DNA of 42,370 nucleotides from CAZIKB01 sp964539665. Its GTDB lineage: Bacteria; Zhuqueibacterota; Zhuqueibacteria; Oceanimicrobiales; Oceanimicrobiaceae. Position 1 is the stretch's first letter; every line of letters starts with the position of its first letter. Under the pieces are notes generated by a model. It was given only the letters and a program-made list of their open reading frames with translations. It had not been told where the DNA came from and ran no database searches. The position numbers and the translations under genes are program-made. The stretch spans positions 1 to 42,370 of the forward strand of contig CAZIKB010000051.1 of NCBI GenBank assembly GCA_964539665.1, written 5' to 3'. This document shows, in pieces, positions 16,132 through 25,257 of this stretch.

Positions 16132-18333
16132 CTATTTCAAAACCAGCATTTTATTTGCAGCCTGAAATTCGCCAGCGCTGATTTGGTAAATATACAGTCC
16201 CGATGGCACCTGAGCTCCTGTTGCATTTCTACCATCCCAGACAATTTCATGAGTGCCGGCAGAACGTTCCTCATCCATTAAGACCTGCACTAATTGACCG
16301 GATAAATTGTAAATCGAAAAACGTACTCTTATTTTGCCGTCAATCCCCGCGGGGATGTCAAATCGTATTCGCGTACCTGCATTAAACGGATTCTGATAGT
16401 TCTGATAGAGTTTGAATTCAGCAGGTTTCGAGGTCAAACCTGCAAAACGAAGATTATAAAACTGCGCAGTCGCATTGTGAAAATCATCCACTAAATTCGT
16501 AATTTTAAAATCAAATGAGCCAACTATTTCGTCTTTATACGCAAAAACAAGGTTGAACAATTCTCCGGAACCCGACTTAGTTAACGGCACATCATTAAAT
16601 CCACCAATGGTCAGCACACCATCTTCATTTGACTGGCCATCTAATTGAATCCAATCAGCAGTTAAAAAGGTACGTTCCACACCCAGAAATTCAAGCGTAT
16701 CGGCAGGGTACATAATGTTCAGGCCAAAAGCATCCAGTGCGTCCGGATTTTCTATCACAAGTGCGACTTTAAGTATATTCCTGACTTCGCCACTATTCGA
16801 TTGCATAAAAACTGGTTGGTTCAAAGAAAGATGATAAGGATTTGTTTTCAGCGCCATTTCAGCCGTGGCCATTCCCTCTTGCGCGAAGCAGTCCGCTGGC
16901 GGCAGACTATCTCGGAATCGCCTAAAAATAGCCAGAGCGTCCCCGGGCGTAACTATTTCATTGCAGTTCACTTCTGCTGCAATATTTTGACAATCAGAAT
17001 GCTCATCCACACAATCCAAAGGCGCGATTTGACCATTCAGAAAAATCCTGAAAGCACATTGTGTATCGCCATGTGTCAAAATGCCGTCAGCATCGACATC
17101 ACCATTGTTTAAACAAGCCAGAGGCTGCTTTTTTACCACCAACCACGATTGCGTATCCTTCAAGAGATCATTTGGATCATTTCTGACGGATTCCGTCGGA
17201 TCGGAGATTATTGCTGCAATCGTGTGATCGCCAATAGTCAATTCAGAACCATGCAGTTGAAAAACCGTTCCAGTAACTCCGGCATATTTATACCCATCAA
17301 TTTGCCATTCCATCTCGAGATTGTGACTGATTGGATTCAAAGTCTCGACAGAAAAAGTAATCACTTCATTGTCGCGTATTGTGAGAGAAGTCTGTTGAGG
17401 ATTAAAACTAAGAATGGGATGGAGTAGTGAATAGTACTCCAGAACTATCGATTCCTTGCACACTTCACAAAATGGCACATAAAGATGTTTCATGCGACAC
17501 TGATATTTCGGCCGATACCACTCGGTTGGACTGTGGTTAGCGCCTTCGAACAGGCCAATCAAAGCTCCATATTGTTGAAAAATTTCGGGAGTTGGTAATG
17601 GCGTAGAAGGAGCTATCCAGGTATTCCATTTGATTATTTCACGGGATGTTTCTCTGGTTGTATTAGGCCATATATCAGGATTGCTATTTTTATTACCATA
17701 ATCATATTCATCATCCAAATGCGCAAAACTATGCCCGACTTCATGAGCGGCAATTTCCCAGGAAGCGCTATTTACGGAAAAAATTGCAATACGGCCACCC
17801 GAGCCTCCATATAACTCACTGTTCACAATGAGAAATACCATATCATATTCGGGAAAAAGATTTGCTAAAACTTCGTAAACTTTATCAATACCATTAGACG
17901 CATCCCAATCAAAAGGATGGGGCGGCAGGGTTAGCAGGCGGTGAACTCGCCAACTATCGTAAGAGCTGTTAAAGTAAGTATCTTTTAATATTTCCGGATA
18001 GCCATCCGGCTCATCAGCAGCAGTTGCAGGATGATCGGAACCCGACTCATTTGAAATTACATTGATCCGGTAAGCATTAAAATATGTATAATAACTGCTC
18101 CACGGTTTGATACCCAAAAGATATGTCAGGGCTGATTTAGAATTGCGGGCAAATTTAGTTAGTTCAGATTCAGTGTAACCTTCAGCGAGAAAGACTATGT
18201 TTATTCGCTGGTCAGTTGGCCCATTTACTAATATTTCGTCGACGGTAAATTGAGCAAGCGCACTTCCACTAAATAAATTGATCAGACAATAGCAAAACAA
18301 ATAAAGACGTTTACAGTCATTCAATAATTTCAT
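16132..18333 (-). CDS. M64-type zinc metallopeptidase with dockerin-like, cohesin-like and T9SS domains
   Basis: 733 aa, secreted. Signal peptide to ~28 (SGSALAQ). The M64 (IgA-peptidase family) catalytic domain spans ~30-310: INIVFLAEGYTESEL, then HEVGH at 197-201 and LDDEY at 206-210, giving the zinc ligands and catalytic Glu198. An Ig-like domain covers ~310-400. Residues ~408-475 look like a dockerin pair with calcium loops GDVDADGILTHGD and VNCNEIVTPGDALAIF. Residues ~515-635 resemble a cohesin-like domain (LKVALVIENP, DAFGLNIMYPADTLEFLGVE, VLTIGGFND). The T9SS sorting domain begins YQNYQNPFN and ends NKMLVLK. It overlaps the upstream gene by 17 bases, so translation is coupled. Domain calls for the dockerin-like and cohesin-like parts are by eye. 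Confidence 0.85.
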   Translation of the reverse strand: MKLLNDCKRLYLFCYCLINLFSGSALAQFTVDEILVNGPTDQRINIVFLAEGYTESELTKFARNSKSALTYLLGIKPWSSYYTYFNAYRINVISNESGSDHPATAADEPDGYPEILKDTYFNSSYDSWRVHRLLTLPPHPFDWDASNGIDKVYEVLANLFPEYDMVFLIVNSELYGGSGGRIAIFSVNSASWEIAAHEVGHSFAHLDDEYDYGNKNSNPDIWPNTTRETSREIIKWNTWIAPSTPLPTPEIFQQYGALIGLFEGANHSPTEWYRPKYQCRMKHLYVPFCEVCKESIVLEYYSLLHPILSFNPQQTSLTIRDNEVITFSVETLNPISHNLEMEWQIDGYKYAGVTGTVFQLHGSELTIGDHTIAAIISDPTESVRNDPNDLLKDTQSWLVVKKQPLACLNNGDVDADGILTHGDTQCAFRIFLNGQIAPLDCVDEHSDCQNIAAEVNCNEIVTPGDALAIFRRFRDSLPPADCFAQEGMATAEMALKTNPYHLSLNQPVFMQSNSGEVRNILKVALVIENPDALDAFGLNIMYPADTLEFLGVERTFLTADWIQLDGQSNEDGVLTIGGFNDVPLTKSGSGELFNLVFAYKDEIVGSFDFKITNLVDDFHNATAQFYNLRFAGLTSKPAEFKLYQNYQNPFNAGTRIRFDIPAGIDGKIRVRFSIYNLSGQLVQVLMDEERSAGTHEIVWDGRNATGAQVPSGLYIYQISAGEFQAANKMLVLK

Positions 18334-18829
18334 CTAAGTTGAGTTTGATCTCACCGACTTTGTACTCATTCACGGCATCTAAAGCTATTGTTTTGGCGTT
18401 TGATTTTGAAGACATTCTCAAGAAATTCACCTGCGCAATATTTTTTCTGTAAGGGAGACGCAGGACAAATCGAACGGTCTCATTTGACACAACTATTTTC
18501 TTAATTTGTTCATGATCATCCGTATCTGCATACTCTAACCTGATTGTGGAAAGTGCTGGATCAAACATTACGCCGTTGTCTATTTCTCTGCCATCGATCG
18601 ATACCGTTTCATACTTCAGACAATTTTCTCTGCTCCCATTCATTTTTTTTTGCTTAACTCTTCCTGGTCGAATCTTAGCGGATTCCAGTACGAAGACTCC
18701 CTTTTCCAAACGTATAAACAGAAATAAAATTCTATCATTGCCTTCTTTCACTGCATATGCATCTTGCTGCCATAAAAATAGAAGTTGCATTACAGCCAAT
18801 AAAAAGATGTGAAAATGTAAAAATTTCAA
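18317..18829 (-). CDS. small exported protein preceding the M64 peptidase, unknown
   Basis: 170 aa from a TTG start at 18829. I prefer this start because GAGGAGAGGAGG ends 5 bases upstream and the product then opens with a clean signal peptide (KFLHFHIFLLAVMQLLFLW, cleavage near DAYA). An ATG at 18901 adds 24 arginine-rich residues that would spoil the signal. The mature part is acidic-basic mixed, with VSIDGREIDNGVMFDPALST and FVLRLPYRKNIAQVNFLRMS, and no named domain. It overlaps the peptidase start by 17 bases, so the two are made together. It may be a propeptide-like partner, chaperone or inhibitor. That is inference only. Confidence 0.7.
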   Translation of the reverse strand: MKFLHFHIFLLAVMQLLFLWQQDAYAVKEGNDRILFLFIRLEKGVFVLESAKIRPGRVKQKKMNGSRENCLKYETVSIDGREIDNGVMFDPALSTIRLEYADTDDHEQIKKIVVSNETVRFVLRLPYRKNIAQVNFLRMSSKSNAKTIALDAVNEYKVGEIKLNLDEIIE

Positions 18830-19152
18830 GCTTACCTCCTCTCCTCTTGCAGCGCTTGCTGCTGAACGTACCAATATCCTTTTTTTTACACGGATCAGCA
18901 TGTGACAAATGCTGAATTGTATCCGACCGAAAATTCACACAGGCACGTGCACCTTTTAGATAAACTGTTGTTATTTTTAGAGGGCGTGGAAATCCTTTTG
19001 GGGCCAGCTAAAGTTTTACTTCACAACTTTTGCAATTCCTTGCAAAAAACATCCAAAATCACAGAGGACAAATAATAAATAAATTCCAATACTCAAATTA
19101 TAAAATTTGCTTCCCCCGCTCAAAGCGGACGCCTCGAATCATCGAAGCAACT

Positions 19153-19168
19153 CCCGAATAAATTTGGG
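19153..19168. repeat. REP-like hairpin after the giant T9SS gene
   Basis: CCCGAAT at 19153-19159 and ATTTGGG at 19162-19168, 7 bp with one G-T pair and a 2-base loop, 14 bases past the stop codon at 19182. Same layout as the hairpin at 16102-16117. A second small stem, CCGCTCAAAGCGG, lies at about 19117-19129. Confidence 0.5.
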
Positions 19169-19181
19169 ACGCCGCTTGACT

Positions 19182-22100
19182 TTATTTGAGCAAAATCATT
19201 TTTCGTACAATAGCCTGTGAATTGGTACTAATTCGGTAGATATATACTCCTGAAGCTACCGGTCTACCCTTATCATCCCGTCCATTCCAGGTGACGGTAT
19301 AATACCCAGCATTTTGTAACTCATTATTTACTAACACTCGCAACTGTCGTCCGAGTAAATCATACACTACAAGCTTCACATGATTAGCTTCCGGAATATT
19401 ATAACGAATGCTGGTTTCCGGGTTAAACGGATTAGGGAAGTTTTGTAGAAGAGTAAATTTGTCAGGTATTAATGCTATCTCACCAGCTTTCTCACTTGCA
19501 AATTCACGGCTTCCTACAATCAGTTTAAGTTTCTTTCTGCTACCATTCTTCCCCGACTTGAAAGCATAATCGGGATTTGAGCGTAGATTTTGTGCCAGCT
19601 TAAGAGCTTCGTCTATCAAATGAACCTCAGCGTCACTCGGAAAATCTCCAAGAAAGCTAAAAGTGAGATTTACTAATGCAAAAGGTTTATTTATATCAAC
19701 TTCAAATGTCCAGACCTGTTCTTCCTGTGCAATTGGTCTGATATCTGTACTAAATTCTTTAGCCGGTTGATTCCATTCCGGATGCGAAAAGGACACTTTA
19801 ATATATTTACCAATCACCGGCGGTTCAGCCAGTTCGAGCTTATCAAATCCGACCTTAGCTTTCCCTTGCAGGCCAACCCAATTGTTTATATCATGCATTC
19901 GCCCGGTTTTTGCGGATATTTGTATCAGCCAATCGTCAGGTTGCAAAATCGGATAATTTGATATGGCTTTTGATAATCCTCCTATAGCCGCTTTGGGTTG
20001 AACAACCACATACATTGAATCTTCGATTGATGCACCTGCAGGTCTGGTTACATAAATAGCATAGCCTTTCCAGGGCTCCATGACCTCGGCATGATTCCAG
20101 CCCAGCTCGTAAGAGTGCACTAACTCAACGATTGTAGTATCAGCGTTTATCAGGGATAAAGAATTTTGGGCAATCGGAAAATTGAATGGTGATGCTATGA
20201 GATTCCAGCCCTCATACACACGGATAGTATCATTACAAACTGTTTTAAGCGTTTTACCGGGGCCGCTATCTACAAATTTTTCATCTCGTGTAATAATGAA
20301 AAATGATCTTCCGGGCGTAAATGCTCTCGCGGTATCACCTTCCAGAAAGCGGGAATTCCCGGTGTCGTAATCAAATAAACGCCACAATGTTGGATCATAA
20401 GCGCCAAAATCATCTTCTAGCACCTGCATCACTTTATTGCTGTCAAGCTCAAAAGGAACTGAAAAAAGTTGATAATTAGTTTCATGCTCCCCAAATATAA
20501 GAGGAATGGGCGACCCGTCAGAATCAATTCGAAAAGCGCGTTCTACTTTAGTTCGAACAGGGTACCAAAAGTCATCATTATCACAATATGATGAGCCTAC
20601 CGGACCCTCTCCTTTAATTCCAAAAGAATCAACTGCAGTCACTTGATATTCAATACCGCGACGCGTCACCCCGGCATCCGGAATGACTACTAAAAAGCTA
20701 TCGGTTCCTGCGATTCGGTTGACAGGCCTTTTGGGTTCTTCTAATTCAGCGCCACCAAACCGATACCGAACCCACGCCGTATCCACGCCTACGTCGTCTG
20801 TAATCTTTAATGTATCAACAAATTCCTGTCCCAGATTAGCATAAATAGAATCAGGCAGAACACGAGTTATGACCGGCGGGCAATTATCATATCTAAATCG
20901 CACACCGATAAAATTATTGCTATTTTCATTTCCAGCGGAATCTGCCAGCCAGATAAACAGCGAATCGTCACCACAGAGTGAATTAGAATCGAATTGAATT
21001 CGGAAGGTATCATTAATTGTATTTTGCAAAACGTGACTGTATGTTGTAGGAAGCACTTTAAATTTCCAAAAAACCTTTGCGGCGTCCCTAATATTTCGTA
21101 TCGTATCTTTTGGAATATTCAGTAATATTCTAAAATAATCGTCGTGGCCAAACCAGGTTTCGTAATCAATGGACCGGTACGCAATTCCTGGAATTCCAGG
21201 AGGTTCAGTATCATACGTGAACTTTTGGTACACCGCATTCGTCCAGCTTCGATTTCCTTTACTATCTTCTAACCAGAGGTAGCAATACCATAAACCTGAT
21301 GTAATTCTACCAAACATAGGAATATTGGCACAATAAGCACCCGTTCCCAGGTTAATTCTGCCGGCAATAGTTTCGGTCGAATCCGGTTCGGGTATATTCA
21401 GAGGATTGACATATATGGGAGTAAAATACCACCAAATTGCTACGACTCCGCTTGGATCGCTCGGATTGTCCCAACATATTGGTAAATAGTTTGAATTTAT
21501 AAATCGTCCGTACAGCCCATCCCAATCTGGTCTCAAATTTGTCAGGGAACCAGGAGGAGAGACATCTCTGGCATCGCCATACAATCGAATATAAGCTCCT
21601 GATTTGGTTAAATCAGTGTTGTTAAAACGCAAAATACTATTATTGTAGTCCTTATCTTCAGTTGGCTTAAAAATGACTTTGACGCTGTCTGAAAAACCTG
21701 GCGCAATTGTCAGCACAGTTGGATTGACCGAATAAACTGCCTGATCATTCGAAATAGTGATACTGGTTACTTCGAGTGTGTCACTAAGCGCTGGATCGTC
21801 AGCGGGATAATTAGAAACCAAAACTTGCATCGTATCGCGGGAGCCGATCTCTACTTTACCAAATTCCAGAGTAGTTGGCGTCAGAACAATTTTAGGACCC
21901 CTCGTAGTTCCATTCAATTGCACAGCATGCGAACTATGATCGGTGTAAATGGTCATTGTGTGGGCGTAAATCTTTCTTTCATTTGATTTAAATTTTATAC
22001 TTACAATTTGACTATCCACTCCATTGATAGTAAAGCTTGAACCATAAAGCGAAATCAATGAAAAAGGAGAGTTAGCGGAAAAAGTGATGTTTGTAACGTC

Positions 22101-22646
22101 CAGTTTTGCACAACTTCTGTTATAAATGATTAACGTTTGAGTTTTCTCTGAGCCGGCTTTTATCGTGCCAAAATTAATAGAGTTGATGTTGTTCAGATCC
22201 AGGAAACCTCTTCGACAAATAAACAAAGATTTGCCTAAATCCTTGCTAAGGGTGGTGGCCATTACATTCCCAGCCGTATCCGCAGCATTGGAAATTTCAA
22301 AAATATATTCTCCGTCCGCCGTTGATGGATTGATATCAGAGATAGTAAAATATCCCTGCCAAATGTAAAAAAGCGAATCTTCATTAGCGAACCAACCAGA
22401 ACCACTAGTGGGCACAGTCAAAGGAAAAGATTCATCGAGGCCAAATTTCACAATTGGATCAATCAACTCATCCATAGGTATATCGAATTGCAACTCAACG
22501 GTGACATTACCATTTCCAGTAGTGCTGACAGATTGACCAGAAACGAGGAAATTGATATCTGCTAATACAGGTTTAGTCTGTGCCTCCAATAAATTAGCAG
22601 AAACAAAAATATTGGTCAACAAACAAATTGTAAATATTTTTTTCAT
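19182..22646 (-). CDS. large secreted multi-domain protein with T9SS sorting domain
   Basis: 1154 aa from the ATG at 22646, chosen because MKKIFTICLLTNIFVSANLL is a clear signal peptide and ACAGGG lies upstream; the frame extends to 22709 without signal-like sequence. A bacterial Ig-like domain comes first. Two ASPM/Hydin-type 'choice-of-anchor D' repeats follow (INFGTIKAGSEKTQTLIIYN, LEFGKVEIGSRDTMQVLVSN), then further Ig/FnIII-like regions with SPGSLTNLRPDW and VDTAWVRYRFGG. The end is a T9SS sorting domain (TLLQNFPNPFNPETSIRYNI ... VRKMILLK). No enzyme motif seen. It follows the CsgG-like gene by 90 bases and may be co-expressed. Probably a surface or structural protein. Confidence 0.83.
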   Translation of the reverse strand: MKKIFTICLLTNIFVSANLLEAQTKPVLADINFLVSGQSVSTTGNGNVTVELQFDIPMDELIDPIVKFGLDESFPLTVPTSGSGWFANEDSLFYIWQGYFTISDINPSTADGEYIFEISNAADTAGNVMATTLSKDLGKSLFICRRGFLDLNNINSINFGTIKAGSEKTQTLIIYNRSCAKLDVTNITFSANSPFSLISLYGSSFTINGVDSQIVSIKFKSNERKIYAHTMTIYTDHSSHAVQLNGTTRGPKIVLTPTTLEFGKVEIGSRDTMQVLVSNYPADDPALSDTLEVTSITISNDQAVYSVNPTVLTIAPGFSDSVKVIFKPTEDKDYNNSILRFNNTDLTKSGAYIRLYGDARDVSPPGSLTNLRPDWDGLYGRFINSNYLPICWDNPSDPSGVVAIWWYFTPIYVNPLNIPEPDSTETIAGRINLGTGAYCANIPMFGRITSGLWYCYLWLEDSKGNRSWTNAVYQKFTYDTEPPGIPGIAYRSIDYETWFGHDDYFRILLNIPKDTIRNIRDAAKVFWKFKVLPTTYSHVLQNTINDTFRIQFDSNSLCGDDSLFIWLADSAGNENSNNFIGVRFRYDNCPPVITRVLPDSIYANLGQEFVDTLKITDDVGVDTAWVRYRFGGAELEEPKRPVNRIAGTDSFLVVIPDAGVTRRGIEYQVTAVDSFGIKGEGPVGSSYCDNDDFWYPVRTKVERAFRIDSDGSPIPLIFGEHETNYQLFSVPFELDSNKVMQVLEDDFGAYDPTLWRLFDYDTGNSRFLEGDTARAFTPGRSFFIITRDEKFVDSGPGKTLKTVCNDTIRVYEGWNLIASPFNFPIAQNSLSLINADTTIVELVHSYELGWNHAEVMEPWKGYAIYVTRPAGASIEDSMYVVVQPKAAIGGLSKAISNYPILQPDDWLIQISAKTGRMHDINNWVGLQGKAKVGFDKLELAEPPVIGKYIKVSFSHPEWNQPAKEFSTDIRPIAQEEQVWTFEVDINKPFALVNLTFSFLGDFPSDAEVHLIDEALKLAQNLRSNPDYAFKSGKNGSRKKLKLIVGSREFASEKAGEIALIPDKFTLLQNFPNPFNPETSIRYNIPEANHVKLVVYDLLGRQLRVLVNNELQNAGYYTVTWNGRDDKGRPVASGVYIYRISTNSQAIVRKMILLK

Positions 22647-22736
22647 AAATGTATCCCTGTCCAAGATCGAATTTAAAAATAAAGGTTTAATATGTTTCAA
22701 AATATACAAATTTATTTAAGAGCAAAATTTTACAGA

Positions 22737-23450
22737 TTATGGAAAATTCGGTGGTTTGGGTAGACCGGTTAACACTGTTGGAGTCGTACCATTACCGTTT
22801 GAGTTCTTTTGCGTTAAGTATAAACCAGCGCCGACTCCCCCAGCGACTAACATCCCAATCCCCAAAAGATACCATTTTAAATTACTGCCTTGATTATAAG
22901 CTCTATCCGCGCCATTATACTCTACATTCCTGGGACCTGGAGACGACTCAACCCGAGGTTGACCAATAAACTTACTCGCAAATACCGGCATGTTCTCCAT
23001 TAATCCATAGACGTCTCCTTCAAATACTTCATTCAGGGACTTTACTATTTCTCTGCTGGTTACATGAATCATTTGAAGTTTAATGGAATATATTGTACCG
23101 TTTTGCCTGACTGAGCCAATTGCGATCAGTTGTACGCCCAGCGCACGTCCCGCCCGAATTCCACAATCAATGGTTTCGCAGCCGGATAAATCTAAATTCT
23201 TCAACATTAGACCTCGCTCCATATCCGGTTGAGACATGGTGAAAAACAGTCCGCCTCTTTCCATTTCTTCAGTGAGACGTCCGGATAACATCCGCGCCTC
23301 GGTTCTGGTGATATCCCCCCCCTTAACAGCGATATTCAGTACTGCCAATGAATACCTTTCCGATTGCTGGTAAAATGCCAACGCAATATTTTGAGTAAAA
23401 ATAGTAGAAATAAAACTGACAAGTACTAATAACCCGGTGAGCTTTCTCAT
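22737..23450 (-). CDS. CsgG/LpoB-like envelope protein with C-terminal transmembrane helix
   Basis: 237 aa. Signal peptide to about residue 26. Residues ~33-160 match the fold seen in CsgG/LpoB/TolB-N-like proteins: YSLAVLNIAVKGGDITRTEA, then LSGRLTEEMERGGLFFTMSQ, a short Cys-containing loop GCETIDCGIRAGRALGVQLI and AIGSVRQNGTIYSIKLQMI with V-T-S-R-E-I. A helix WYLLGIGMLVAGGVGAGLYL near 190-211 would anchor it, which is unusual for CsgG itself. AAGGAT precedes the ATG. Such proteins often scaffold envelope complexes. Partners are not evident, though the T9SS-sorted protein downstream is a candidate. Confidence 0.7.
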   Translation of the reverse strand: MRKLTGLLVLVSFISTIFTQNIALAFYQQSERYSLAVLNIAVKGGDITRTEARMLSGRLTEEMERGGLFFTMSQPDMERGLMLKNLDLSGCETIDCGIRAGRALGVQLIAIGSVRQNGTIYSIKLQMIHVTSREIVKSLNEVFEGDVYGLMENMPVFASKFIGQPRVESSPGPRNVEYNGADRAYNQGSNLKWYLLGIGMLVAGGVGAGLYLTQKNSNGNGTTPTVLTGLPKPPNFP

Positions 23451-23739
23451 AACACTGTATCCTTATGAACCTTTGTTTTCAATAATTTCTTGATGGTTTT
23501 AATTAAGTTTGACAAAGCAGGTTCGGCAAATATAATGCCAGTATTGTAATTTAATTAAAACGGTTGTAACAAAAGAATTGGTGCAGATGGATTAATAAAA
23601 TGAACTGCGCTCCACAGGCTGAAACAACAATTTAGTTACTTTTTAAAATTCAGTAACATTTAGTCTAATTCATATTTTTATTACGTTTAACATTCATGTA
23701 TTGAATTAGAGTGAGACAAATGTTATTCAGTGAGACATT

Positions 23740-23853
23740 TTGAACCAATTAACAACCGGGCATGGAAATTATACCGAAGAACGAGAACAACTTTTTGAAG
23801 ATCAAAATCTGGATGATGTTATTTTTGAAATTAAGCAAAGAAGGGGGAAATAG
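23740..23853 (+). CDS. possible 37-aa open frame in a 570-bp spacer, unknown or remnant
   Basis: The spacer at 23451-24020 has no standard gene. A plus-strand frame from a TTG at 23740 reads NQLTTGHGNYTEEREQLFED then QNLDDVIFEIKQRRGK and stops at 23851. The composition is protein-like (charged, regular), but there is no good ribosome binding site and no family that I recognise. It may be the tail of a lost gene. A weak 6-bp stem (TCTCCT at 23883-23888, AGGAGA at 23901-23906) follows it. Confidence 0.3.
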   Translation: MNQLTTGHGNYTEEREQLFEDQNLDDVIFEIKQRRGK

Positions 23854-24020
23854 GTGATAGAAAATCAGATTCAATAGCAAAGTCTCCTTACTATAATTAC
23901 AGGAGATACTTTTCCCTTTAGACCTATGAAATTGTTGTAGTTGTCATTCAGAAGTATTCTTGTAAATTATTTGCACATTTGACTGCAACTAAAAAAATTC
24001 TTCCAGAAAGACATCAATAC

Positions 24021-24410
24021 TTAAATGTGTCGTTTGACATGAAGTGTTAATCCCTCCACTTTTTCAACTATCACCTTCTCCCCTGCTCTTATCTGCTCTT
24101 GACTTTCAGCATTCCAAATCTCCCCCTGTATCCGTACTTTACCTTCTCTGCTTATCTTCTGTAAGACCACTCCAGTTTTTCCAATCATACCCTTCTGGCC
24201 GGTCGTAGGTTTTTTGCGCATTATTTTGAAGACCAACAAAGCTAATGAAAGATTGAGACCAAGTACAATTGTAGCGCCAAGTCCAAAATAGAGCGGATTG
24301 ACTGTCCAATCGTAGACATTCTCCAATAGAAAATAGATGAGTACATCATCAAAGATGAAGACGATGGTTAAGATAATGATCAGACCTGCTTTTTTTGATA
24401 ATTTATTCAT
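24021..24410 (-). CDS. short NfeD-like membrane protein
   Basis: 129 aa. Two transmembrane helices (AGLIIILTIVFIFDDVLIYF and PLYFGLGATIVLGLNLSLAL) precede a C-terminal OB-fold-like NfeD domain from ~72: GQKGMIGKTGVVLQKISREG, then KVRIQGEIWNAESQEQIRAG and EKVIVEKVEGLTLHVK. This is the short form that lacks the N-terminal ClpP-like protease domain; such forms usually act with a stomatin/SPFH protein, none of which is in view. It lies 107 bases downstream of nth on the same strand. Family call is firm. Cellular role is inferred as membrane quality control. Confidence 0.85.
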   Translation of the reverse strand: MNKLSKKAGLIIILTIVFIFDDVLIYFLLENVYDWTVNPLYFGLGATIVLGLNLSLALLVFKIMRKKPTTGQKGMIGKTGVVLQKISREGKVRIQGEIWNAESQEQIRAGEKVIVEKVEGLTLHVKRHI

Positions 24411-24517
24411 ATAGTATTCTTTTCACGCAAAGCCTGTTTAATTCCTAAAATTGTATTCCGGAATTCGAATAATTATTTCCGTGTCGAATCCTGTCATCAG
24501 TGCTCTTTTACTCGCAA

Positions 24518-25174
24518 CTACCGGCTTTTTGTTACTCCTACCCTGTCACAAAATTCAAAGATTTTACACTGAGTACAGAGCGGACTGACAGGCTTACAGA
24601 TATTTTGTCCGTAGCTTACCAACAAATCATTATAAATAATCCAGTACTTTTTCGGCAGCACCTCCATCAGGGCAAACTCAGATTTTTCAGGCGATTTGGT
24701 TTTAACCAGGCCCAGGCGATTTGAGATGCGGTGGACATGGGTATCGACACAAATACCGTATTTACCATAACCTAATGTTATGACCAGGTTGGCGGTTTTT
24801 CTACCCACTCCTTTAAGTTTCAGTAATTCATCCAGATCGTCCGGTACCTTGCAGTCGTACCTGTCAATTAACGTCTGGCAGATTTCTTTGATCCGCCCGG
24901 CTTTGGTTACATAAAATCCTACCGGGTAAATCGCTTTTTGAATTTGCTGCTCTGCCAGGCTCGCCATTGTCTCAGGATTACCAGCTAATTTGAATAGGCG
25001 TCGTGAAGCTCCTGCCGTAACTTCGTCTTTGGTTCGCAAGCTAAGTAAACAGGATATCAGAACCTTGAAAGGATCAGCGGTTTCGTTGGCATATTCTGTT
25101 ACGATAGGCGTAAAAAACTGTTTAACTTCTTGTTTTAATATTGAAATAATTTGATCAACTTTTGCGTAATTCAC
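24518..25174 (-). CDS. nth: endonuclease III, DNA glycosylase/AP lyase
   Basis: 218 aa, normal length. It removes oxidised pyrimidines and nicks abasic sites in base excision repair. The helix-hairpin-helix is LKGVGRKTANLVI with catalytic Lys126. The catalytic Asp144 lies in CVDTHVHRISNRLGL. The iron-sulfur cluster is bound by Cys193-x6-Cys200-x2-Cys203-x5-Cys209. All key residues are present. Gaps of about 80-110 bases separate it from the ABC transporter genes upstream and the NfeD-like gene downstream, all on the minus strand. Confidence 0.97.
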   Translation of the reverse strand: MNYAKVDQIISILKQEVKQFFTPIVTEYANETADPFKVLISCLLSLRTKDEVTAGASRRLFKLAGNPETMASLAEQQIQKAIYPVGFYVTKAGRIKEICQTLIDRYDCKVPDDLDELLKLKGVGRKTANLVITLGYGKYGICVDTHVHRISNRLGLVKTKSPEKSEFALMEVLPKKYWIIYNDLLVSYGQNICKPVSPLCTQCKIFEFCDRVGVTKSR

Positions 25175-25257
25175 AGAACAGCGAATCCTTAATTAAATGA
25201 TTTGCCGCAAAGATGCAAAGATCACAAAAGCGTCTCTGCGGTTAAACAATTATCTCT

